A stretch of DNA of 64,000 nt from the NCBI GenBank assembly GCA_002633005.1, contig NMRA01000182.1, forward strand, positions 546,586 to 610,585, read 5' to 3'. The stretch comes from Phoronis australis (taxonomy: Eukaryota > Phoronida > Phoronidae). The position numbers and the translations under genes were made by a program. Every line of letters starts with the position of its first letter. Positions within the stretch are counted from its first letter, which is position 1. The notes under the pieces are model-generated. The model was not told the origin of the DNA. It searched no databases and was given only the letters and a program-made list of their open reading frames with translations. Below, piece by piece: positions 40,601-52,600 of this stretch.

Positions 40601-43600
40601 TAGGACTGAGAATCCTGTCATGACTCATTATAAATTTCTCTCGTTCATCATTACTTGTTGTCAGTCTTTATTAGATGACTTAGAAAACTTCAAGAACTGC
40701 ATTAAAAAACCCGTACCTTAGGAACCTCTTACAGCACTTTTGAGCTTTCATCTTGGAAGGTCTACATCAAAATATCAAAAGAATTTTGACTAAGTTTAAG
40801 ACATCTGACCATGTGACTTAATCAGTAGATTTCTAAGGTTCAAAATTAAAGCCTGCCCACTTTCTGTTGTTAGAAAATTTATAATTTTGCTGAGTTGAAT
40901 TAAATTTGGCTCAATGCACTGACTTCCTATGTAAAAGTTATTTGTAACCTTTAGCTTGGATTGTAATTTCACGGATAACGCCAACTTATGAAGAGCAAAA
41001 GTTAACTTGTTGTGACCATTTTGCAGATTCTGTGGTTTCTCCAGCCAAGAAAAGAACAAAGCTGTGTTACGACTTTCTGAATTCTATTGATGTGACAGGT
41101 AGATACAAATGAAATGTGAAGAAAATGCTAAGTTAAACTTGTTCTGATTGACACATTAGAATATTGTAACTTATTGTGTAAAGATTGAATACTTCAATTT
41201 ACAATAGTGTGACAAAAGAGTTGAATTGTCAGTTTTGTTAAATTTCTCACCAAAAACAAACATCAAGAAAGTTTTACATCAATTTTGATCGGACAGTTGT
41301 CAAACAATGTTGGGCAAATTTTGCGCTGATGTGGAACTTTAGAGCTTGTGGAAGACAGAAAGTTATTTTTTAGAGACATGTAAAATGTTCAGTTTGGAAC
41401 GTATCGTTGAGCAGCGTATTCCTTTGTTCCATGTTTTAATAAATACACTGTGTGTCTCTTGGCCGGGAGCCTGTCTTATCAAACATTGTACAGCCGGTTG
41501 TATTTTAAGATGGTTGCAGGGACATTATTTTGTATGAGATGCTGCAATTTTGTTATGAGCAAAATATTGCAGCTAACATTTGGTTGATAATTTTTCATGT
41601 TCAAACTTAACGGCCACCTTAATGGGCCACATCTGTGAACTTGTTGCCGTTAATATCAAGTTGCGACCGTCTTGGAAGTTACTGTACTTACGACCATTGA
41701 TAAAATAGGATTTTGGTTGTGTAATCTCTTAGCCTAGTGGCACATATGGGAGGGCGGGTCATTCATGTTTTCATCTTCTTGTGAATTTGGTATGGACGTC
41801 ATTGTTTATTGTTGGTCTTTCACCAAGCCTGCAGGTCGATATGTTAATATCAGTTGCAGAACTGAAAGATGGTGTAACTAATTAATTATGACCTCTAAAA
41901 TCTAGTATAATAGCTCTCATATTTGTAGGACGTATGATTGAATCATGGTGCTTTAAAAACACATCATTGGACAATGAAAATCCCAATTAATAATCTCTTT
42001 GCACAAGATTATTGTAAATTTACCAAATAATGGAAATCTGTATGTCTCATTTTGCAGCCAATTCCAGAAACACCGCACAACTATGTGTCATCAACTGTAA
42101 AGTAGTCTTTAAGAAAATATTATTGCGTAAAATACATGTGACAGCTTCAGAAAGTCTTTATTCATCAAACCAACAAGTTGTCATTCACATACCAATAGGT
42201 AATACGCAAGAAACTCAAGCGACACACGAACTCAGCCCATAGCAAATACACAGGAAGATGGAGACAACAACGACCCTTGCTACTAGTGATAAGCGATGAA
42301 ATAAATATGCAAATTCCCAATTCAGGCATCATACTAATTATCTTTAGACACCACCAATTTAATTTTTTTGCAATTAAAGATAACGAAATACTGTAGAATT
42401 AATGACATCTTATGAGCAGACAAGAAGGTGCGTCCTTTGATTGACATCCGGGCAAAAAGTATTCTAAGAATGCCTCCTACTCAAAAGTTAGGATAGTGAC
42501 AATTATCTTAATGACTAAATTATTCTGCACCTGTGAAGCTTTCAGTCCTTGTTCCCTTGAGAGTTAAGAAAACCAGATCTGTAGCCTGGCTAATGAATTT
42601 GTGAGAAAATGGAGCTCCACGAAGTTACTAATGTTGTTGACATTGATTTTGAATGCACTTAGATGATGTGTGGTATTTATAAGTAACCATTCTGTTTCTT
42701 GTAGTTACTTTATTGCTTTCTTTTCAGGAGAGTTGACTGCCCTCTTTCACGATTACACTCATGATGATATAAAGCTGGAACGACTCCTGGTACAGTGTCC
42801 AACCACAATATGGCCACGTTACTGATCTGATCTCCATTGGTCGCCTGTCAAGCTCTTTGTTCATCACATCAGTCATGGCACTGTTTACTGTCTAACTCCC
42901 ATACTTAGATCTGTAAATAACTATTAATTCTATGTGGTTCAACATGTGGTGTTTGGTCCTCGTCTTCTGTTCTTCCTCCAATGGGCGCTACATCTCATTT
43001 CCAAGCAGGGATTATGAATGCTTCTTACCAGTTCGGATAGCAAACACTAATACTACAGCCCCTGGACTTTTATAACCGGCTTTTTGTTTGTGGATCAGGA
43101 AACAGAGATGGGTGTCAATCATGTATATTGTGGATATTAAAAACAATCCGTCATTGAAAATTGAACTTTTTGTCGTTTTAATGGTAAAAATACAACATAT
43201 TAGGGAATAGAGATGGTGTCAGTGACTGCCTGTGCCTTGCAACATTCTTTCCTATCCATTTTAGATGATGTGGACTGTAAAAATTAAAATCACTCATAGA
43301 AAATTTGAACCTTTGAATTGTTTGAACGACAAACATCGGGTTAAAAATAACATAAAAAAGAGGAATAACGCTCCTTGAAACTGCTGTTCCGTTGTTGATA
43401 TGTCCCAACTTCTATTGTGTAACCTGTCTGAGCCACAGAATGGGGCGATTTGACTTGTGTGCACCACAACGTATCAGAGTGACCTTAACACCCCCAAAAA
43501 ATGCAGCGAAATTTGACTGGTGGAGCACGTCATGCGATGGCATTGTGTAATCAGATTGACTCCAACTTTTGCTACATTTAAATACCTCTTTAAACGTTTC

Positions 43601-46600
43601 TTTTTAACAAAGCTTTCCCTAACGTATGAAATTTGTGGTCAATTTAATAATAATAATTTATTATTGATACTCTAATAACAATTCTTCATTATTAATATAA
43701 TTTTATTATTCTGTTTTACTCATTCCTTTCTGTTTGTCTAATTGAATATTTTATAGTGTTTTGCACTCCATATTAGTATTTTTATACTTACCCCTAGTGC
43801 ATGTGAAGTATTATTTTGCCATTTTTTTATAGAAATAAGAAGTAAAGTGGTACATTTCCATTATTTGCAGCAAAGTAGTCTAAAAATAGAAATTAATTAC
43901 GTTTTGGACACAAATGAACAGAGCTTTGCTTTATTGTAACTTAGTACATTTCTTTCCGATGTCACCTTTCTTTTAGAATGCTGATTTTACCTTGTGACAC
44001 TATTCCTATTTGCAGTCCTTGATAATCACAAAAATTGTTATGGACATAAAAAATTATGTCTCGATGTTTGGTGTTATGCAACTGTTGTTTTCCAACAAGT
44101 GTTTCAGCTTCACATGGAGATTATCATTTCTTCATAATGTGATTTTTTGTACAAAACTTGCAAGTTCCATTTCTTCTCTCAGACTTAATTGCAAAGCAAT
44201 GTCTGGGATTTTCTGTTAGGCATTTTTGCCTGTGAAATGAGACTGTGCAAAAAATAAGAACTCAACATTCCTTTCCATTGGAAGTGTTCTTATGCTTAGA
44301 TGTGAGAGGAAATCCTAGACATACTTTTGAAATTAGGAGGAAAATACTGAATTTTCAGGTTTTGTACCAAAATCCTATTTCTGTTATGGCTATTCCATGA
44401 AAAATCATTATTTGTTAGGAAATGCCTAGGTGCTATTTTTGTGGTCATAATTGCTTTCTGAGATTAAGGATTTTAAAAGTACCGGTATATGATTTTGCGG
44501 GTTTAAAATTGGTATTTAAACGTAGTTACGGATATTCCTCAGTTATGCACTAAATTTACTACCATAAATAATAAAAATTAATAAATGTTATTTCAATGCA
44601 GTTGCAGGGTACTAGCTATGTTACTTCCAAAGTACATTTTATTGACTTTCAAGTTTTGTTTGAAATTCAGAAAATCTAATTCCACATTTTCATCAGGAAG
44701 GATTACCGTAAGAACTTTGAGATGAGATGAGGTGAGGTTCAAGATTTTGGCACTATGTGGTTCCCTTGTCTTCCTCAGTCATGGTTTGATATTCATTTCA
44801 GCGTGCTGAGTGCAGCAGTCGCACAATGGACCAACAACAGTACAAGGAGTTTTGTGAGGCAAGACAGGCCAGCTTTGGTATGTCAATTGATTATTTAGCA
44901 CACAATATGACTGACGAGTGAAATTCTATTTTGTCAAATTTTTCACAGAAATAATGGTAACATAAAATTTTTATCTGTAAAATGGCTTGTACCGCGTAGA
45001 TGTCACGAAACCCCATTTTGTAAAGTTAGCATTAAAGCTACATTTTGTCCTATTAGCTGGCTAAAAATGAAAATTGAATTGGGCCTTTTACACTCGTATT
45101 ACTGGTCTTATCTCAAGTGTTTCAACTGAGGTATTGCATGATAAGAAATGAAGCAATACCATAATGATGTGGCCACCAAATTATAATGAAAGGGTGATTG
45201 TATGCTAGTTGCAAAGATGGTAAAGAGGTTTGGGCACCCTAACTAGGATAACTAACATTAAACTTACTCTGTGCACAAAACTCTCTTGTGGTTGAATTGA
45301 CATTGATTAAGGCTATCTGTAATGGTAGTTTTTCTAAAATTTGACAAAAAATAGAACCGCCAAATGTTTTGTTATAGTTGCACGATACAAACTGCTTGGA
45401 TAATGTAGTGTGTTTGTGAATGTTTATTCTGCTAACAGGAAATCTGACAAATTAAAATTTCGCGGGTCTACCACATTGTACGCTTCATTGGTGAATGATA
45501 ACAAGTTAATATTTTGCATTTCAATAATAGTAATAATGGTTCATTGTCAGTTGAAAACCGAGAGACACTGAGCATGCTGGGAAGTTCTTGGCAGTTATTA
45601 ACGAGCCATTTCGAAATGAAATATTTAAACTGTAAATTGACTATGATTGGTAATTTTTGAATTATTCATTTTTCAGGTAGAAAGATCAAACTTCAGAAGT
45701 TCAAGGATTGGCTTATTAGTGACAGTGATATTAAGCTCAATTCTTTGGCACTTGAGATCATGAGTTATCTGGCTTTTGAAACAGTTGCTCAGGTAGGGAT
45801 TTGCAAGGCTAGCATTTTCACACATTTTGCTAGATTAATGCAAGAGTGTTAGGGAACATTACAGTCCTTGTGTGCCCCGTAAAAAGTTCCAAGTCAAAAC
45901 TCTTCAAGTGTAACTTCCAAGCTTCTAACCTTGCCTAATAAGAAATCCACAATAATGCTGTATTCTAAAGATATGTGTGACTTTCACTGCTCATCCTTCT
46001 GAGCCGCTTTTACCGGGATCAAAGAGAGTGCGGCGCCAGAGTCGGACTCAGTTGCGATGACCGCATTGTCCTGTGCGAGCAAGACCCAATTGAGTGTAAT
46101 TACCTGACAGTAAACTGTAGAAAACATCCCTGCCTGTACATACTGGCGAATTTTCAAAACGCATTAACCAGCAGTTTTCATTAAAAACAAATACCACAGC
46201 AGTATTCAGATGGAAAAAACAACCAAGTTTGGTTTTCGATTTTTAAAAATCAATAAAATATTAAGCTAAAAACTACAAACATTAGGTACGATTGAAGATA
46301 AACGACTGTGCGTATTGATATACTCAGTGTTTTATAAACGCTGATCAGAGTTAACAATATCACGTGGGTTATTCTTTTAGTATACAACTGAGCTACATTG
46401 AAACATCTATAAACAACACACAGTGACTAAATTAGATGTCAATAACTTTTAAAACATCGCCTATGGCCCAGTGCATGCCGAACTACTTCACTCAAGAAGT
46501 AGTACACTAACCGGAAAACTGATATTCGCGGAAATGCACCAATTTCGATAGATAGCTTGTAGTTGTAATGGAACACGTGTGAACATAAGAAGATGGCTAG

Positions 46601-49600
46601 CTTTGTAGTCAACAAGAGAGTGCAAGCAGTGGATGAGGTTGGTCATTGGGCAAGAGCTGTGATTTCATTTTTATGACTGAAGAAAAGCTAGAATAGTTAT
46701 GATGTAGTTAATGCAACCAAAATTTTCCGGAGGTTCCAAGTCTTCAGTTTGGCTATCACTATATTTGCACTTTTGTATATATTTTATGATTTGAGTTCTA
46801 ATAAAGATTGAACTTGAACTAATGACACGTGGAGTTTTGTTTGCTGTGACATGTTTGGTGTAGCTGTAATCTGGAAAATTCAGGGATGGGTTCACAACTA
46901 ACTGACTTCTAAGTTGTTTTGATACTTCAATTAAAAACAAAATAAAAAGATAGCAACCCTAACCGGTAAGAAAAAAAAAACAAGTTGACAGCAGTATTAA
47001 AAATAAAGTAATAAAAAAGGTATGAAACATATTTAAAACCAAGGTTCCTTTGGGAAGTGGCCTTTGTCAAGATCAACGCAAATTCACTTTTTAGTCTTTT
47101 TTGTAATATTTAAAATTTACCAGGTTAAAACTACTCTCCACATCGCCAGCTTTAACTCTGTGGAAATGCCAGAGAAAACCAATTTGGGTGTAATAACAAT
47201 CACCATTGTTAGTAGTACTAGCTGTTACCTTCCACTTCATTAGCTCAGATCTACATCAATACAAAGGGGGTGTTGAATAGGCATCATAAAAGTTGTCTGG
47301 GGCTTAGGGAATCTGAGCAGTGACCAGTGTAATTGAGAAATTCTCTATGTGGTGAAATATCTCCTTAGAAATGAAGATAAAGTCAAATAATTAGCCTTTG
47401 AAAAATAGAAAAATGAGAATTGTGGTTGTGCGAAGTAAGTACCATAACAGTTATTTTATTTTTCAATTTTTATGCGCCCACATATTTATATGTGGACGCA
47501 TTATGCCGTCATCTCTGTCCGTCCGTCCGGGCGGCGTCTGGCGTCCGGCGTCCGCTGCTCTATCTCCAAAACCCTTTGACATACGTTCATGAAATTTGGC
47601 ACATATGTTCTATTCATGAATGGGACGGCATGTGCGAAGTTTCGGACGGATCCGACTACCGGTGTGCCCCCTAGTGGCAATTTTAGTTTTTTACGCTTAG
47701 CTTTGTATCTTCAAAAGTGCTGAACGGATTTTCATGAAATTTGGTATGTAGGCACCTATTAGTGAGATGACGCTATCCTGCCGTTTTCAGATGGATTCGA
47801 CATAGTTTGCGCCACCTAGTGGCCATTTTTAGTGTTTTCGAGTCTGTTTTTGTGCGTCCACCCCTCTATCAACCAAACCGCTCAAAGGATGATTGTGAAA
47901 ATTAGCATGTATATGCTTACTATGTAGAGGACGGTTGACGATGATTTTCCGACGATTTCGACTACTGTGGCGCCTCCTAGTGGCAGTTTTGTTTTTTTGC
48001 GCCTATGGCTGTATCTCCTAAACCGTTCGCAGGATCTTTACAAATTGTGTAAGTATATTTATATGATGTTAACAACGGAAGATGACGACTTTTGGACGGA
48101 TCCTACTACTGGTGTGCCCCCTAGTGGCAATTTTAATTTTTTACGCTTACCTTTGTATCTTCAAAAGTCCTGAACGGATTTTCATGAAATTTGGTATGTA
48201 GGCACCTATTAGTGAGATGACGCTATTCTTTCGTTTTCAGGTAGATTTGACATAGTTTGCGCCACCTAGTGGCCATTTTTACTGTTTTCGAGTCTGTATT
48301 TTTGCGTCCACCCCTCTATCAATCAAACCGCTCAAAGGATGATTGTGAAAATTGCCGTGTATGTGCTTACTATAAGGAAGGCAGCTGAAAATGATTTTCA
48401 GACGATTTGGACTACTGTGGCACCTCCTAGTGGCAGTTTTGTTTTTATTGCGCCCATGGTTGTATCTCCCAAACCGTTTGCAGGATCTTTACTAAATTTA
48501 GCAAGTGTATTTATGTGATGTTGACAACGGACGATGACGACTTTAGGATGATTCTGACTACCGGTATGCCTCTAGTGGCAATTTTAGTATTTGCCTGTAG
48601 TGTCAATTTATAGTATTTTACATTGACCTCTGTATTTTCATAGGTCTTCAGGTGTATACTTTGTGTTACTTCGTGACTATGAAGGAAAAGTTTGTTTCTG
48701 GCATTCTAATGCTGTGCTAATCTCGTATGTTGGCAAATTTGTTTTTAATTCTATGTTTCTGTGGTGCTTTAAGCAACTGGTGTATAGGATGTGCTTGTAT
48801 TATGAAGATTACTCACATTTTGCCCCTAGCCTATTGGGGGGACAATGACCATGCCTTTCCATTTTGCTAAGCACAACATACTACATATATGCCCTCTACT
48901 GGCCACTTTATGGTACCAATAAACAACCCTAGAAGGATACCGTATGCGGTGCAATTGTGGGCGCATTTCAACGCTCTGCGTTGCTCTTGTATAATGGTTT
49001 TGTCCCTTCATTCTTTTTGAATTTTCACGTTTGACAGGCACACTTGGGTTATGGCTGCATTAATGACAAGCTGTGTAGAATACACATTGAACATTCCAGT
49101 TGCATGGTCATTGGGTCACAGGTACCAATGATTATTTGATGAATTGACAGACCAGCCAAAACACCTTGCTGGACTTTTAGGGGATGATTGGTATCTTGAA
49201 TGCTATTATGCTATATTTACTGGTATTGGCAAATTTGACCTCTGAAGGTAATATGATATCAGTATAGTATAATATTCGATACAGATGAAAGAAGACGTCC
49301 TCTGTGACAACTATGTAGCACTACTATGTAATAAAGTTTTAATTGTGATGGACATGTCTGAAACACAGTTCATACACTGGATCAAGCCAGTTTACCTGTC
49401 TGGAAAAGAACTCCTCTTTCAAGGAGGTAAAACACACTTTGTGACTCAAGTAGAGTCCTTAAAACATGATATATATTGAGTTCCCATGAAATGTTTTGGT
49501 TTTGTTCAGTGTGTAGCCAACGTTAAAACGACAAGCGAGTATGATTGCAATTTTGATGTACACATTGTCTGCAGCATGGCACCATGTAAACAGCTATGAG

Positions 49601-52600
49601 AATTGTCTGAAAAATGTGCATGAGCATTGTGGGTAAACTGCAAGAACCCAGTGTAAATGTTGTACTGTGTTATTCCTCCACTTGCACGTTATTCCATGAA
49701 TTGATTACATTCTGTTGCACTTCACACAATGTTGGATACATACTGATGGACACTAGTGCACTGTAGGCTGTACATTGTTATTCTTTCATTGTCCAGGAAT
49801 TGGTTATACTCTATTACACCTCACATAATGTAAGGCACAAGTTGCTCAGACTGCAAGGGAGGTCATTCCAGGCTCTGCTGTGAGTGGCTGACGACATCTC
49901 CACACAATTTTCTTGCCCATTGTAATTATCTGGTTGGTTCCCTAAAATACAACAGTGAACCGTGTAATTTGATTTGGGACAGTCATTGTATCATCCATTC
50001 TGATTTTTCAGTCTCCTTTTTTCCAATGTACGTTCTGTGTACATACAATCATGATTGTGACATGGTCAGTAGCCTTTATGGCTCATTAGTCATCTTCACT
50101 ATTCATTACCAGTAATCATCATTGGCAACAATTAATTACCATCGTTGTCAGCAGTCCTTGCTAGTAGTTGTCACTGTCAATTAAAGTTGCCATCGTCAGT
50201 TGTTGTCATTGTCAGACTGGTTCAAGTTGTCATGTACAGCAGCCGTCGCCATTGTCTAGCAGTTGTCTTCATTGTCAGCAGGTGTCCTCATTGTCAGCAG
50301 TTGTCATCATTGTCAGTAGTTTTCATACCCCTGTCAATAGTAGTCGTCACCAGCGGTTGCCACTGCCTGAGTAGTAAATGTCATCGCCATTACGTTGTCA
50401 TTGTCTATGTAAATTTCATTATCAGTTGTTGTAATTGTTAGTATTTGTCATTGTCAGTAATTGTCATCAATGTCAGGAGTAGCCACCTTTGCCACAAGTC
50501 TTCATCATCATCAGTATCCAGCATTGTAAGTTGGCTGGTGTCAGGGGCTGTTTACAGCGGACACAGAAATTGAGACAAACAGTGATTGTTGCTGGAAGGT
50601 GGAATCATAATGTTCCTAGTTTTTAGTTAAATGTTACATAGGTGTGCTAACCAATTGAGACGATTTCTTCCAATATGACACCATTAAACAGTAAAACATG
50701 TAGTTCACACTGTATTATAATATGATTGGTCGTAACTTGCTTTATCTGAAAAAATGGGTGCCTCGTCAACTTGCGCCATGTCAGATCTCATGTGCGTAAC
50801 ACACGTTGTGCAATGTCGGTTTGTGTGGTGTCATGGTGCCATAAACAGCTCATTAGATCTACAATAAAGTTCGCTAATATTTTGTCAGCAATGAGGCAAG
50901 GCGTGGACATCTGAATGACAGCAATTACAGTGCTGCCCTGATGCAGACAAGCATAACTCATCAGTCATTCAGACTCCCCACCAGCCACACAAAATGCACA
51001 GAATCACTAAAAGTGTATTACCCAACCAATTAGTGTAGAGGAAGTCTATTCCTGTAGCATTCCATACAAAGTGTCCTTCATCATTAAGGTTGTTTCCGCT
51101 TGTCCAGAAGCGTTTATCCGGGTATCTTTCCAGGAACTGAGCCACTGCTTCTTGCTCAGCTGTAGTTTCTATGGCAACCAAATGGCCTCCGTCTCCTTGG
51201 CATTTGGTGCGTGCATCAAACCAGTCAGTTTTATCAATGTATATTTTGTAGCAAGATTGTCCCATTCGAGTGTAGCCTGCTGGGCAAATAGTGTACAGCC
51301 TCTTCTCGAATCTTTCCATTTTGATGGAGATACTTGTCAACAAACTACTGAGTTGTTGAATCTCTCGCTGCTGATGTTGTTGTCTAAGCATGACGGCTGC
51401 AAGAACCTGTGAGGCATGCCTCCTGTGTCTGGGCGGCGCAGCCTCAAGTGCAGTGAAGAGAAGACCCAGCAAAATCATAGAGAACAACATGGTGCTTGAT
51501 GTATGAGGAGGTTGGTCTTGTTTATAGTGAGTTTTCAGTTATCCCAACTCTTATATATATATGGGGTCTCTGCACAGTATCAGACTTGTTTGAGGTCAGC
51601 GTGGGTCAAGAGATTGTTTTCTTGATTTCTTTATGAGCCTAATTGCTTGAGGTCAGCTGTGTCTAGAGACTTGTTGTCTTCATTTTGTTTACTTCATTCA
51701 CTCCATATTACATTGCATGTGAATAAGTTTGGAAATGAGCATTTGGTATGTGGTATCCATTTGGCGTAATGCCCAAAGTCTCACCAAATAGGATGCAACA
51801 TGGCAGACAGGTGAAGTTTTATTTTCTGATTTTTTTTCATTTATAATACATGTGGTACGTGTCCAAATGATGCTTTACTGAAAATTCAGGTTTTGTACCA
51901 TACCTACCAACATAATAGAAATTCAGTTTTAATATGAATATGTCCAGCTTTAAGTACCCCGGCCCTGATTTGTGAGCTTGTGAATTTGTAATTTTAGTGT
52001 CACTGTTGGTTGAAACAAACCGATCTCCTAAGCAATCCAAAATCTTAGTTGGTGAAGCCTTACCAATTTCTGACTATAATTTTTTCTATGGTTATAAATA
52101 CTCCTCTTCCATTTACTTAATACACAGTTCTCTTGTATATATTTAAAAAAAAACATTTATGGTTGTCAGTGGTATTCGATACATAATTTGTTAAATTGGC
52201 TTTCCTTATGTTCATGAAAAATTTCACTTGCCTCTAATCATGTGTATCAGTTGTTGAGATACGTGGCCATAAACATAAATTAATGAGATACATGACCATA
52301 GACATAAATTGATGAGATACATGACAATAGACATAAATTGATGAGATACATGACCATAGACATAAATTGATGAGATACATGACCATAGACATAAATTGAT
52401 GAGATACATGACCATAGACATAAATTGATGAGATAGCTATGGATAGGATTATTTTCAGCCCTCACTTCCCAAACTATTACTTGAACATTTGAGTTATCAG
52501 TAATAAATTGCAAAACTTATGTACTTAGAATATTTGACCAGACTGGCTTCAGTCTATAAAAAATCCTAAATTTCATCCAGTTTTGGTACTACCATACTTG

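Larger units (their letters stand above)
35436..41026 (+). other. SUPT3H intron hosting two DNA elements
   Basis: 5.6 kb. Besides the 15 bp tandem repeat and the two TIR elements (36126-37853 and 38789-40421), the remaining 35436-36000, 37856-38786 and 40424-41026 show nothing recognisable. Confidence 0.6.

Noticed and set aside
50145-50441. Plus-strand frames rich in Ser, Val and His
   Set aside because: Low-complexity GTCATTGTCAG array in the lectin intron.
52224-52513. Minus-strand frames with repeated YLINLCLWSCIS-like peptide
   Set aside because: Produced by the 29 bp minisatellite, whose 87 bp triple period keeps frames open.
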